DNA from: Aquimarina sp. MMG016
Lineage (GTDB): Bacteria > Bacteroidota > Bacteroidia > Flavobacteriales > Flavobacteriaceae
Reading direction: 5' to 3'
Length of the DNA stretch: 64,000 nucleotides
NCBI RefSeq assembly: GCF_018100805.1
Contig: NZ_JAGJEA010000014.1
Location: 1-64,000, forward strand
Shown piece after piece: positions 16,670-26,379 of the stretch; position 1 is the first letter of the stretch; every line of letters begins with the position of its first letter. The position numbers were made by a program, and so were the translations under genes. The notes under the pieces were generated by a model. The model made no database searches. It was not told the origin of the DNA and was given only the letters and a program-made list of their open reading frames with translations.

Positions 16670-17491
16670 ATGGGTATTATTGTAAAAACACGTGAAGAAA
16701 TTGAATTAATGCGAGAGAGTGCATTAATAGTATCTAAAACGCTAGGAATGCTTGCTCCTGAGGTAAAACCAGGTGTTACCACGTTACAATTGGATAAACT
16801 TGCAGAAGAATTCATTAGAGATCATGGAGCTATACCTGGATTTTTAGGGTTGTATGATTTTCCAAATACATTATGTATGAGCCCAAATGCCCAAGTGGTT
16901 CATGGCATCCCTAATGATAAACCACTAGAAGAAGGTGATATTATATCTATTGATTGTGGAGCTGTCAAAAATGATTTCTATGGAGATCATGCCTATACTT
17001 TTCCTGTTGGAGAAGTATCTCCGGAAGTAGAACGTTTACTAAAGGTTACCAAAGAATCTTTATATGTGGGTATAGCCCAGTTTAAAGTTAATAATCGCAT
17101 AGGTGATGTCGGTTATGCCATCCAAAAATTCACTGAAGATGCCGGTTATGGTGTTGTTAGAGAATTAGTAGGTCACGGATTGGGAAGAAAAATGCATGAA
17201 GATCCTGAGATGCCTAATTATGGACGTCGTGGTAAAGGGAAAAAATTTATTGAAGGAATGGTAGTAGCCATTGAGCCTATGACTAATATGGGCACACATC
17301 GTATTAAACAGCTACAGGATGGCTGGACAATTCTTACTGCAGATGGTAAGCCTAGTGCTCATTTTGAGCATGATGTTGCTATTATTGACGGTAAACCTGA
17401 AATTCTTTCGACATTTAAATATATCTACCAGGCGTTAGGTATTGAATCTGACGAAGAAGATGCTTTTAGGCAAGAGTTATTAGCAGTTTAG
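16670..17491 (+). CDS. map: Type I methionine aminopeptidase
   Basis: A TTG at 16634 extends the frame, but it overlaps the promoter -7 box, so the ATG at 16670 (273 residues) is preferred. The five metal ligands are Asp95, Asp106, His169, Glu202 and Glu233, in the same spacing as the E. coli enzyme (97, 108, 171, 204, 235). His78 matches the substrate-binding histidine. It removes the initiator methionine from nascent proteins in the cytosol. The gene is followed 47 bp later by a methyltransferase gene. Confidence 0.96.
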   Translation: MGIIVKTREEIELMRESALIVSKTLGMLAPEVKPGVTTLQLDKLAEEFIRDHGAIPGFLGLYDFPNTLCMSPNAQVVHGIPNDKPLEEGDIISIDCGAVKNDFYGDHAYTFPVGEVSPEVERLLKVTKESLYVGIAQFKVNNRIGDVGYAIQKFTEDAGYGVVRELVGHGLGRKMHEDPEMPNYGRRGKGKKFIEGMVVAIEPMTNMGTHRIKQLQDGWTILTADGKPSAHFEHDVAIIDGKPEILSTFKYIYQALGIESDEEDAFRQELLAV

Positions 17492-17538
17492 TATATTCTA
17501 GGATAATACTCAAAAATTGTGATTGAGTAATTATAAAT

Positions 17539-18306
17539 ATGAAAAAACTTTTCAAACTAATACTGAATACAATTCCAAGGCCTATATTGATTCGATTGAG
17601 TTATATAGCCAGACCTATTATCGTATTATTCTTAAAAGGAAAAACGTTTACAGATCCTATAGATAAAAGAAGTTTTTCTAAATTTTTACCCTATGGGTAC
17701 GAAAACCCAAGAGATAATGTACTTTCTCCATCTACACTATCTCTTGAGCGCCATAGGTTATTGTGGTTATATTTACAGACTGAAACCAATTTTTTTACAG
17801 CTAAAGCCAAAGTATTACACTTTGCTCCGGAACAAGCTTTTTATAAGCGCTTTAGAAAACTGAAAAACCTGGATTATACTACCACCGATCTTAATTCTCC
17901 TTTGGCTGATGTAAAAGCCGATATCTGTAACCTTCCGTTTAAGGATGATGAATATGATATTATCTTTTGTAATCATGTTCTAGAGCATATTCCAGATGAT
18001 ACTAAAGCTATGCAAGAACTCTTAAGAGTATTAAAACCAGGAGGAGTGGCCATTTTACAAATACCTCAAGACCTAAATCGTGAAACTACTTTTGAAGATA
18101 ATAGTATTACAGATAGAAAGGAACGTGCTAAGATATTTGGACAATATGATCACGTAAGAATATATGGTTTAGATTATTTTAATAAATTAAGGCGTATTGG
18201 TTTCAAAGTAGAAGAGGTTGATTATACTGCTAAGCTATCAGAAGAAGAAGTTACTCGATATTGTTTAGCCAAAGGAGAAATACTTCCTGTTTGCTATAAG
18301 TCCTAG
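17539..18306 (+). CDS. Class I SAM-dependent methyltransferase
   Basis: 255 residues. The SAM-binding strand is KVLHFAPEQ, a divergent motif I. Motif II/III are TTDLNSP and FCNHVLEHIPDD, and KPGGVAIL is post-motif. It belongs to the methyltransferase_11 type with an N-terminal extension of about 85 residues that begins with a hydrophobic stretch. Such proteins may act on lipids or polysaccharides near the membrane; the substrate is unknown. It is co-directional with map. Confidence 0.85.
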   Translation: MKKLFKLILNTIPRPILIRLSYIARPIIVLFLKGKTFTDPIDKRSFSKFLPYGYENPRDNVLSPSTLSLERHRLLWLYLQTETNFFTAKAKVLHFAPEQAFYKRFRKLKNLDYTTTDLNSPLADVKADICNLPFKDDEYDIIFCNHVLEHIPDDTKAMQELLRVLKPGGVAILQIPQDLNRETTFEDNSITDRKERAKIFGQYDHVRIYGLDYFNKLRRIGFKVEEVDYTAKLSEEEVTRYCLAKGEILPVCYKS

Positions 18307-18378
18307 TTATTTTTGAGGCAAAAGAGTCAGTATTAACTCGTCTCTTCTAAACTGATGTTATTTCTAATTGCCTAAATA

Positions 18379-19374
18379 TTAATTTTCTGGAAAACCGTTT
18401 ACAGAAAGTGTTTGTAACACTTTATTCTGATCTTCATAAATAAAATAAACTTTCAGTTCCGGATGGCTCTTTAGAAATTGTTTAGATTTTTCTAATCCCA
18501 TTGACATCAAAGCAGTGGCATACGCATCTGCTTCCATACAGGTTTGAGCTAAAATCGAAACACTCAAGAGATTAGATTTATGAGGATATCCAGTTTTGGC
18601 GTCGATGATATGGGCATAGCGATTACCATTTTCATCAATCTTGAACTTTCGATAACTACCAGAGGTCGCCATAGCTTCGTTTTGTAATGAAATCACTTTA
18701 CTATACGATTGTGTTTCATCAAAATTAGGATCCTCTACTCCTATTTTCCATGGTTTTTCTTTTACCAGGTTATTACCCCTTCCTCTAATCTCTCCTCCTA
18801 TCTCTACAAGATAATTTTCAAACCCTCTACGCTCCAAGAATTCAGCAAATACATCTACTGCATATCCTTTAGCCAAAGCATTAAAATCAATATAAGTTTT
18901 AGGATATTTTTTTATAATTTTATTGTTCTTAAGTACAACCTTATTCAACCCAACTGAAATTAATAACCTATCAATTTTAAGGCTATCTAAAGCTTTTATT
19001 TTTCCTTCTGGCCCAAAATCCCACGCGTTTACCAAAACACCCACAGTGGGATCAAAAGCACCTCCAGTTTCTTTATAAATCTTTTTTGAAGTATTAAAAA
19101 CTTTCTGAAAATGTTCGTCTACAACAATAGTAGAATCCCCCTGGTTAATTTTTGAAATATCAGAATCGTTGATATATGTTGACATCGAAGTATTGATTAC
19201 CTCTATTAAGCTATCATATGACTTAGAAAAATCTACTTCTTTAGTATCTATAAACTGTACCGAAAAAGTTGTCCCAAAGGCTTCTCCTTTTTTATAATTC
19301 AACTTTAATTTTGAATCTTCCTTACAGGAAATTAAAGATCCAATTATAAGCCCCCAAATAAGTTTTTTAATCAT
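18379..19374 (-). CDS. apbE: FAD:protein FMN transferase (ApbE), lipoprotein
   Basis: 331 residues, the usual length. A lipobox (GSLISC) anchors it at the periplasmic face. The ApbE motifs are GTTFSVQF, the GGEIRGRG segment, MATSGSYRKF and HIIDAKTGYPH, with ACT-type MEADAYATALMSMG near the end. It transfers FMN from FAD to a threonine of NqrB/NqrC or other partners. The nqr operon lies about 6 kb away, so it is the likely modifier of that complex (inference). The next gene downstream on the minus strand is far off; it is 5 bp after the small 19380-19757 gene and probably co-transcribed with it. Confidence 0.94.
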   Translation of the reverse strand: MIKKLIWGLIIGSLISCKEDSKLKLNYKKGEAFGTTFSVQFIDTKEVDFSKSYDSLIEVINTSMSTYINDSDISKINQGDSTIVVDEHFQKVFNTSKKIYKETGGAFDPTVGVLVNAWDFGPEGKIKALDSLKIDRLLISVGLNKVVLKNNKIIKKYPKTYIDFNALAKGYAVDVFAEFLERRGFENYLVEIGGEIRGRGNNLVKEKPWKIGVEDPNFDETQSYSKVISLQNEAMATSGSYRKFKIDENGNRYAHIIDAKTGYPHKSNLLSVSILAQTCMEADAYATALMSMGLEKSKQFLKSHPELKVYFIYEDQNKVLQTLSVNGFPEN

Positions 19375-19379
19375 AAGAA

Positions 19380-19757
19380 TTAATTGAGATGTGTTTCTAT
19401 TGTTTGCAATCCTGCATATTCCAACACATAATCCTCGTTTAAAAAAACCGGTTTATTAGGATTTTCTGCATTTTGTAAACCTACTCCAGCATAAAACACT
19501 TTAGCTTCCTGTTCTCTGGCATGTTTTTTAAAAGCTTCCATCCAAACCATATCATAATTATGTGGATTATCAGGATAGGATATTGCTTTTACAATTACAA
19601 AGTATCGTTGATTTGATTTATCAATGCATACGAACTGTGGATGTTTCCCTAATTTGCTATTAATAGCTATAAATTCGTAGCCTTTTTTTTCTAATTCTTC
19701 GCCAACAATATTCATTGCCAGGTTATGTAATTCTTGTTTGGTTAGTATCCTTGTCAT
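19380..19757 (-). CDS. Small conserved protein upstream of apbE
   Basis: 125 residues, no signal peptide or membrane segment, so cytosolic. It has a restriction-endonuclease-like look: HPQFVCIDKSNQRYFVIVKAISY recalls strands of the PD-(D/E)xK-type fold, but key acids are not convincing. In flavobacterial genomes similar proteins have been labelled as an NADH:quinone reductase subunit F, from memory. The sequence shows no ferredoxin or flavin motif, so I would not keep that label. It stands directly upstream of apbE and is separated by 5 bp. Confidence 0.7.
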   Translation of the reverse strand: MTRILTKQELHNLAMNIVGEELEKKGYEFIAINSKLGKHPQFVCIDKSNQRYFVIVKAISYPDNPHNYDMVWMEAFKKHAREQEAKVFYAGVGLQNAENPNKPVFLNEDYVLEYAGLQTIETHLN

Positions 19758-19790
19758 AGCGCTGCAAAGATACTATTATAAGCATATTAA

Positions 19791-20300
19791 TTAAAATTTT
19801 AAGTTCCCGACTTCTATTTCATCTTCCTCTTTATCTAAACGTACTATACTTATTTTTTTTGATTCGTTCTTCCTTCCATAATTGGTATACACAGTTACTT
19901 TTAAGATTGTAGGACCAGATATCTTTTGAACATTATCCGCATAATAATCAATCATAACTTTGTAATTTCCCTTAATTGCGTTTTTCAACATAAACTCCTC
20001 TGGGCCATAACCTTCAGTCAGGTCTTCAGATAACCTTCCTCCAATTTCTGTTTCGGTATTGGAATAATATGCCTTCTCTTCATTAGGATCGATTACCCAT
20101 AGATCTAAATCAGTATCACTATGATTCCAATCTACAACTATTCTAACATCTACAGGAGTTTCTGAAAACTTTATCCTATTTGCTTTACTAATATTAAGTT
20201 CTTTTTCGTGCTTAAAAACCAGTCTATTTAATTCGACATATGCTAATTGTTCTATTCCGTAAAATCGTTCGTCTTCATCTTTATCTAGTAGTTCTCCATT
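19791..20300 (-). pseudogene. DUF2135 C-terminal part of the interrupted VIT/VWA protein
   Basis: The reading frame of the 983-residue protein upstream continues without a gap beyond its TAA (20301-20303) for 169 more residues to a TAA at 19791. This tail contains VDWNHSDTDLDLWVIDP, GGRLSEDLTEGYGPEEF and NYKVMIDYY, a clear DUF2135 domain. The only visible start, ATG at 19991, lies inside the domain, so the tail is unlikely to be made as an independent protein. The gene appears truncated by one nonsense base change (for instance TAT to TAA), or the base is a sequencing error. Confidence 0.75.
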
Positions 20301-23252
20301 TTATATTTTATATAACAGGTCAAAACTTTTCTGAACTTCTCCAATATGTTCATATGCTATAGCCAAATCCCTATACGACTGTGGTTCTTCTGGCCTTAAC
20401 TCTAACATTTTCTCATATACAATCACAGCTGAATCATATTTATCAAAATACTCCAGTTTATATGCTAGGGCTTTCATCAACTCATGATTATCTAAATCCA
20501 CCTCCATTAAGTTTGTTAGCACTCTAATGGCAATGTCTTGAGCATCTTTTTTATCAAAAAAATCTGCTACATCCAGATAGAATGAAGGAATATTAGTATA
20601 CTTTTTCCTAATTTCCAGATACTTCATATAAGCTAAATCTACTGTTTTCTCTTTTTCTAAGGTTTTGATGTATGGTGTATCAGGATTCCAGGCTTTTAGT
20701 TGTATTTTATCTGTTATTTCTTGATTCAATTTTGCAATCGCATCTTTATTAGATTTCTTACCTTCTTTAGTTGTAATTACAATTACTCCGTTTGCTCCTC
20801 TAGAACCATATATTGCTGAAGCGCTTGTATCTTTTAAAATCTGCAAAGATTCTATTTGATCTGGAGATAACTGAGATGTTGGATTACCTTCGACCGGAAT
20901 TCCATCTACAATATATAAAGGTTGCGAATTGTTTGAAATAGTCGAGACTCCTCGAATTTCAACTTTAGAAGATGCTCCTGATTGCCCAGACACAGTTACT
21001 CCAGAAACGACTCCAGCTAGGGCTTCAGAAAAAGATTCAGATTGTACTGTTGCTACCGATGCTGTAATAAATGATTTTTTTTGAGCTGCATAACCTGTAA
21101 CCACAACCTCCTCTAGCATCGAAGCACTTTCTTTTAGAACAACATTTATAGTATTTGAGTTATTTATAGTAATATTAGCAGAAACAAAACCTATGTATGA
21201 AAAATCCAATTCTTGACCTACATCTGTGTTTATTACAAAGTTCCCGTCAAAATCAGTTTGTGTTCCTGTAGAAGTTCCTTTAACAACAATATTTACACCT
21301 GGTAAAGGAAGTCCTTTTTCATCAGTCACAACTCCTGATACAATTCTTCTTGTAGAATCTATGACAGTAACATTAGCTTCAACAGTGGTATTTGATCTTT
21401 CTATAACATCATTTGTATTATCTGTAATTTGAGAAGTATCTACACCTGTATTTTGAACCGGGTTTTGATTTATATTATTAGAACTAGTTCGAACATTAGG
21501 TTTTATCGGTTTTTTATTTTTCTTTTTGGGAAACTTTGTGGTATACCATTCTATTAAATCTTCATAATCCTCAAATAACTCTTCTCTCCTTTCTTGTATT
21601 TCCTCTTGTTTATATAGTTCTTCTTCTTCAATATTCGCAATTCTTTCTTTATACTCAGATCTTAACTCTTGTGGAGGTTCAATTCTATACTTTACATAAT
21701 CTTCTATTCTATCTAGAATTAACAACGAAGTATAGTCAGTAATCAAATTATATTTTTTAGCTAAAGAAATAATCTTCTTTTTATTTTCTTTTTTATTCTT
21801 GTTTAAAGACCTTAACTTTTGTTTTGCCCAAAGCCGTTTTACTATCTTTTCATTAGATGTACTATTGTTCACAAAAACTTTAACCTTCTTTTCTACTTTA
21901 TTCTGATAGCCAAAAAGTAAGGTAAGAACAGTATTTTTTGAAAATTTACCAGTCACGGAAAAATCAGATATTACGTTAGTATTTGTATTTGGATATATCT
22001 CCTCTACATCTTTATTGTTTTTTATGCCTAAAAACTGAAATGTTTCGTGTTTTAATATTTCTAATGCATCTATAGAAGTATATCTAGTAAGGTTTATATA
22101 ACTTCCGCCAGAAGTAGTAGCCATAGCATTCATTAACTCATGATTTCCTGAACCTGAAGAATTTACTACATACATAGTTTTTTTAGCAGACAAATTATAA
22201 TCTCCTAAATTCGCTAACCCATCAGTAAAAAGAATAACTTCATCAGATTTTAGCTTTAAAGCATTCAAAAAACTTAGAGAAGTGCCTCCATCATGTCGAA
22301 TGCTTTCAATTTCTCTTTTTAAATCTAACCATGCACCATCAGTTATTATAAATCTTTTATGATTGTTAATTGAATTATTGAATGAAATAAATTCAACTTC
22401 CACATTCTGAAGATATGTAAAATACAAATTCAGCAATTCCAGTTCTTTTTCATATTTTTTATGTGCCAATGAAAAAGATGCATCCCATAAAACAGTGATC
22501 TTGTTTGGTTTCTTCTTTATTTTTGAATTTGGTTTTAGTCTTTGATTAACATAAAAGAAGTTATTATAATTTAATACTTGCTTTGATCCAAGCGTATCAG
22601 GAATATGAACTATTATCGGATTAGAAGGAGTATAGTTTTCTTTGAATAACGATGCTTGAAAGCTATCATCATTTTGATTAAAATTCAACATACTATTAAC
22701 CCCTAAAGGGTTGTTTTTTCCGTAAACCTTAATATCTATTGAAAATTCATCCAAATTTTCTTTAAAACCCAAAGGAAGTTCATATACTTTAACATCATTA
22801 GTCAAGAACAATTCTTGCTCATACGTTACTCTAATACGTTTATAATCCTTTGGTAAAATTGGATATATTCTCGCCTTATAATTATTTCCTTGTGTTTTTT
22901 CTAAAAGCCCAGGGTCTATATTTTTCCTTACCGTACTTTCAAAAGCGACTCTCGCAAGTTCCTTTTCCACAATAACTGCATCTCTCATTTTTCCATTAAC
23001 ATCCATTGCGAATCCAGAAACCGATTGCCCTTGTCCTAAGGGAAATGCTAATTCTCCCTCTAGTGTTCTGTCTAATTCATTATAGAATTTCATATCATAA
23101 GTAGTAGTGGCAAAATTTCCGATAATTTGTACATCTACACTCAAAACAGAAAGTTTCAATCGGGTAGAATCATTTAACCGAACCTCTGGAGCTTCTTGTG
23201 CTTGAAGATTAATTAATGACGCAAAAAACAGAAATAGAATAGAATTTTTCAT
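20301..23252 (-). CDS. VIT-VWA protein fused to carboxypeptidase-regulatory, TonB-plug and TPR domains
   Basis: 983 residues. Order: signal peptide (1-19); VIT domain (about 20-150); VWA domain (about 252-405) with MIDAS motif DASFS at 257-261 and TDGLANLGD; a coiled, charged linker; a carboxypeptidase-D regulatory domain (about 637-707, VSGVVTDEKGLPLPGVNI); a TonB-receptor plug domain (about 713-830, EEVVVTGYAAQK ... GSRGANGVIVITT); and a TPR region (about 870-983). There is no beta-barrel, so the plug is not part of a receptor. DUF2135 would follow but is cut off by an in-frame TAA. Possibly a periplasmic or surface scaffold that uses a plug-type protein contact (inference). Confidence 0.85.
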   Translation of the reverse strand: MKNSILFLFFASLINLQAQEAPEVRLNDSTRLKLSVLSVDVQIIGNFATTTYDMKFYNELDRTLEGELAFPLGQGQSVSGFAMDVNGKMRDAVIVEKELARVAFESTVRKNIDPGLLEKTQGNNYKARIYPILPKDYKRIRVTYEQELFLTNDVKVYELPLGFKENLDEFSIDIKVYGKNNPLGVNSMLNFNQNDDSFQASLFKENYTPSNPIIVHIPDTLGSKQVLNYNNFFYVNQRLKPNSKIKKKPNKITVLWDASFSLAHKKYEKELELLNLYFTYLQNVEVEFISFNNSINNHKRFIITDGAWLDLKREIESIRHDGGTSLSFLNALKLKSDEVILFTDGLANLGDYNLSAKKTMYVVNSSGSGNHELMNAMATTSGGSYINLTRYTSIDALEILKHETFQFLGIKNNKDVEEIYPNTNTNVISDFSVTGKFSKNTVLTLLFGYQNKVEKKVKVFVNNSTSNEKIVKRLWAKQKLRSLNKNKKENKKKIISLAKKYNLITDYTSLLILDRIEDYVKYRIEPPQELRSEYKERIANIEEEELYKQEEIQERREELFEDYEDLIEWYTTKFPKKKNKKPIKPNVRTSSNNINQNPVQNTGVDTSQITDNTNDVIERSNTTVEANVTVIDSTRRIVSGVVTDEKGLPLPGVNIVVKGTSTGTQTDFDGNFVINTDVGQELDFSYIGFVSANITINNSNTINVVLKESASMLEEVVVTGYAAQKKSFITASVATVQSESFSEALAGVVSGVTVSGQSGASSKVEIRGVSTISNNSQPLYIVDGIPVEGNPTSQLSPDQIESLQILKDTSASAIYGSRGANGVIVITTKEGKKSNKDAIAKLNQEITDKIQLKAWNPDTPYIKTLEKEKTVDLAYMKYLEIRKKYTNIPSFYLDVADFFDKKDAQDIAIRVLTNLMEVDLDNHELMKALAYKLEYFDKYDSAVIVYEKMLELRPEEPQSYRDLAIAYEHIGEVQKSFDLLYKI

Positions 23253-23358
23253 GGTTAGCTTTTTTTGATTTAGAGTAAAGCTCCATAAAAATTATGTTTT
23301 GCAAAATGCAGAATGAGTAAACACACTATTATGATTAGGGAAGTTACCGATCTAAATA

Positions 23359-24261
23359 TTATTTAAACCTTATAAACTTAGCCTCATCAAAATAATAACT
23401 GGGCGTATATACGGGTTCATTTTTATCAAATCGATACCATGGAGAAATAGAAGTATCATCGAAATTTTTAAGCAAACATACACTCTGAGCTGGTGTATTA
23501 CCCTGAGCCAAAAGATACATTTTATCTCCCTGTTCATTTACGATCTCATCTACAATGATTTCAATATGCCCAGGAGAACCGGGTTTTACCAACATATCGC
23601 CTATGTTAATATCAGCAACAGATACTTTTGGTAATTCATGATACATGGATAACGTTCCTGCATAAGTATAAATCAAGTTCAGGTATTTATAAAAACCAAA
23701 CTTAGAATGATTAGGTGAAGCTGTTTTATGAAAAGTAACATTATTACCGGATATCTTTGGACGATACCCTTCTGCATATTTCTTCCAAGAACAATAATGG
23801 CCAGAAGTAAAATTAAAACCAATTTCATCTTTTCTGTCCTCTTTCCATAAATATTCTGATCTAATTCTCATCAATGCATCAGCACATTGCTGAAGCCCAT
23901 TTTTAGGAACGGGGACTTCCAAAATGGCATCGTGCCAATCCTGCGCAAAATATTCACTATCATCATAATTAATAATTTTACTACCATATGGTTTTAATTG
24001 ATAGTTACGAAGATACTCCTGAAAAGAACCTGATTCATATTGTACTCTTTTGTACCCACTAGGCACAGTAACTCTGGTAGAAATTGAATCACCTTCTGCG
24101 TTTATATAATCAGCAGTACTGATCATATTGGTTGTAATTCCTTTCACATGACTTGCAATCATTTTTCCTTTAGAAGTTTTCACAAATAATAGTAATAAAA
24201 CTAGCACTACTGTAACCGAAAAGACATATTTCCTCATAACTCTAATTGTAATCGAATTCAA
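23359..24261 (-). CDS. DUF4846 domain protein
   Basis: 300 residues. The N-terminal hydrophobic segment (FSVTVVLVLLLLFV) is a signal anchor; ATG at 24237 gives a shorter start. DUF4846 hallmarks are GSFQEYLRNYQLKP, LQQCADALMRIRSEYLW, FNFTSGHYCSW and GSPGHIEIIVDE, with a closing LLAQGNTPAQSVCLLKN and SPWY. Function of the family is unknown; it is expected to be periplasmic or membrane-tethered. Confidence 0.85.
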   Translation of the reverse strand: MNSITIRVMRKYVFSVTVVLVLLLLFVKTSKGKMIASHVKGITTNMISTADYINAEGDSISTRVTVPSGYKRVQYESGSFQEYLRNYQLKPYGSKIINYDDSEYFAQDWHDAILEVPVPKNGLQQCADALMRIRSEYLWKEDRKDEIGFNFTSGHYCSWKKYAEGYRPKISGNNVTFHKTASPNHSKFGFYKYLNLIYTYAGTLSMYHELPKVSVADINIGDMLVKPGSPGHIEIIVDEIVNEQGDKMYLLAQGNTPAQSVCLLKNFDDTSISPWYRFDKNEPVYTPSYYFDEAKFIRFK

Positions 24262-24390
24262 CTTTTTCCCTTAATAAAAATAGTCCTAAAACAGATCGAC
24301 TATCTATATTAACAAAAATTTAACAAACTATTTAACTTCGCCCATAGTCCTTAAAGACGATTACTAATTAAATCTTAAAAAACGAACATT

Positions 24391-24993
24391 ATGAATTTAA
24401 AAACTATTTATTCACTTCTAATCATCTTATTTACATTTTCAATTACTTATTCGCAAGAAGATAATAACTATGGCTTTGAAAAAGGAGATTTCTACATTTC
24501 AGGAGCAGTAAAATATAGTGGGTTAATAAGCGATCAATTCACCCCAAATAATGAGTTATTTGTAGAACCTTCTGTAGGATATTTTATATCCGATAATATT
24601 TCATTAGGGGTACAATCAGAATTTTTATTGACTAATACAGATAACTATAACATTTATGGAGTTGGCATCAATGGTCGTTACTTCTTCATGCCTAAAAAGA
24701 GGTTTAATGTGTTTACAGAACTTGCTTTGGATTACTCTAATGCTAAGACAAGTTTTAACACCTTCAAAGATACAACTGAAGCTTATAGTGCAACATTTTC
24801 AACTGGTTTAAACTATTTTATCACAAAAAACCTATCACTTTTTACAAAGTTTGAAATTTTGGATTATAGTTATTCTCAAACCGATATCGACAGAAGCCCT
24901 ATTTTTCAACCACAGGGACAACAAAGTTTTGATAATCATAGAATAAGAATTGGCCCAGAAAACCTGCATCTCGGAATTATGTTCAAATTTTAA
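24391..24993 (+). CDS. Outer-membrane beta-barrel protein
   Basis: 200 residues. Signal peptide MNLKTIYSLLIILFTFSITYSQ. The rest alternates hydrophobic and polar residues as in an eight-stranded barrel: GDFYISGAVKYSG, VGYFISDNISLGVQ, and the terminal IRIGPENLHLGIMFKF ending in Phe, as for BAM substrates. No enzyme motif. Likely a small porin-like or OmpW/OmpX-like membrane protein; the function is not defined. It converges with the nqr operon at a shared terminator. Confidence 0.8.
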   Translation: MNLKTIYSLLIILFTFSITYSQEDNNYGFEKGDFYISGAVKYSGLISDQFTPNNELFVEPSVGYFISDNISLGVQSEFLLTNTDNYNIYGVGINGRYFFMPKKRFNVFTELALDYSNAKTSFNTFKDTTEAYSATFSTGLNYFITKNLSLFTKFEILDYSYSQTDIDRSPIFQPQGQQSFDNHRIRIGPENLHLGIMFKF

Positions 24994-25015
24994 TATCTCA
25001 CAGTATTCAATAAAA

Positions 25016-25046
25016 AAAACCGATACAATTAGCTTGTATCGGTTTT
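25016..25046. terminator. Bidirectional terminator at the end of nqrF
   Basis: AAAACCGATACAA (25016-25028) pairs perfectly with TTGTATCGGTTTT (25034-25046) around a 5-base loop. It serves the convergent barrel gene and the nqr operon. Confidence 0.9.
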
Positions 25047-25070
25047 CTATTTTATAATACTACTGGAAGA

Positions 25071-26378
25071 TTATCCTCCAAAGTCATCAAATCTGATATT
25101 CTCATCAGGGATACCAAAATCTTCTCCCATCTTCTGAACAGCTTTGTTCATTAATGGTGGTCCACAGAAATACAACTCTATATCTTCTGGTGATTCATGA
25201 TGATTAAGATAATTATCAATCACACAGTTATGAATGAAGCCTACAAATCCATCTCCTTCTGCGTCTATATCACTTTTAACTTTCCAGTTATCTTCCTCTA
25301 AAGGTTCAGATAAAGCTAAATAGAACTTAAAGTTAGGAAAGTTCTTTTCTAAGTCATAGAAATGATCTAAGTAGAATAATTCTCTCTTAGAACGACCTCC
25401 ATACCAATAAGTAACTTTACGACCTGTTTGCAAGGTTTTGAATAGGTGATACAAATGTGAACGCATTGGTGCCATTCCTGCTCCTCCACCTACATATAAC
25501 ATTTCTGCTTCAGAATCATTGATAAAGAACTCACCATAAGGACCAGAAATCACTACTTTATCTCCAGGTTTCTGCGCAAAAATATAAGAAGATGCTACAC
25601 CAGGATTTACATCCATCCATCCATTTTTAGTTCTATCCCAAGGTGGAGTCGCAATACGTACATTCAGCATAATCTCCCTTCCTTCTGCTGGATAAGAAGC
25701 CATAGAATATGCGCGCTCAACCGTTTCTGTATTTTTCATTACCAATGGCCAAAGACCAAATTTATCCCACTCCGCCTTAAATTTATCCGGAGTATCATGC
25801 TCTTCTGGATGTGCAGTAATATCTATATCAGAATATTTAATTTCACATTCAGGAATTTCAATCTGAATATACCCTCCTGCTTTATACCCCATATCCTCAG
25901 GAATACGAACTACAAATTCCTTGATAAAAGATGCTACATTGTAGTTACGAACTACTTCAGCTTCCCACTTCTTGATTCCGAATACTTCTTCAGGAATCTC
26001 TATATTCATATCTTGCTTCACTTTTACCTGACAAGCCAGACGTGCTCCGTGCTGTAACTCTTTACGAGAAAAATGTGGTGTTTCTGTTGGTAATGCTTCT
26101 CCTCCTCCTTCAAGCACGTGACATTCGCACTGAATACAGGTTCCACCACCACCACAAGCAGATGGTAAAAATATCTTTTCGTTACCAAGAGTAGATAACA
26201 GAGTACCTCCAGAAGCTACTTCAATTTCTTTTTCACCATTAATAGTAATTTTTACAGGACCCGAAGGCAGTAATTTATCTTTTGCAAATAATAAGATTCC
26301 TACTAAAACTAGAGTCAGTACCAAAAACGAAATAATAGTTATCGCTATCGTTCCACCGGTAGATGCTAAAAATATCAT
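25071..26378 (-). CDS. nqrF: Na+-translocating NADH:quinone reductase subunit F
   Basis: 435 residues. An N-terminal membrane helix (residues about 8-32) is followed by a 2Fe-2S ferredoxin domain with Cys75, Cys81, Cys84 and Cys116. The FAD site RAYSMAS begins at about residue 222. The NADH half carries VGGGAGMAPMRSH and FCGPP. It is the NADH-oxidising entry point of the sodium pump. It is the last gene of nqrABCDEF, 1 bp after nqrE, and ends near a strong terminator. Confidence 0.97.
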   Translation of the reverse strand: MIFLASTGGTIAITIISFLVLTLVLVGILLFAKDKLLPSGPVKITINGEKEIEVASGGTLLSTLGNEKIFLPSACGGGGTCIQCECHVLEGGGEALPTETPHFSRKELQHGARLACQVKVKQDMNIEIPEEVFGIKKWEAEVVRNYNVASFIKEFVVRIPEDMGYKAGGYIQIEIPECEIKYSDIDITAHPEEHDTPDKFKAEWDKFGLWPLVMKNTETVERAYSMASYPAEGREIMLNVRIATPPWDRTKNGWMDVNPGVASSYIFAQKPGDKVVISGPYGEFFINDSEAEMLYVGGGAGMAPMRSHLYHLFKTLQTGRKVTYWYGGRSKRELFYLDHFYDLEKNFPNFKFYLALSEPLEEDNWKVKSDIDAEGDGFVGFIHNCVIDNYLNHHESPEDIELYFCGPPLMNKAVQKMGEDFGIPDENIRFDDFGG

Positions 26379-26379
26379 A

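Noticed and set aside
19380..19757. Label as NqrF-type NADH reductase subunit
   Set aside because: No cysteine cluster, FAD or NADH motif is present; the true nqrF is at 25071-26378.
19791..19991. Independent 66-residue gene
   Set aside because: The frame continues upstream without a break to the VIT/VWA gene and the ATG lies inside the DUF2135 domain, so it is the tail of that gene.
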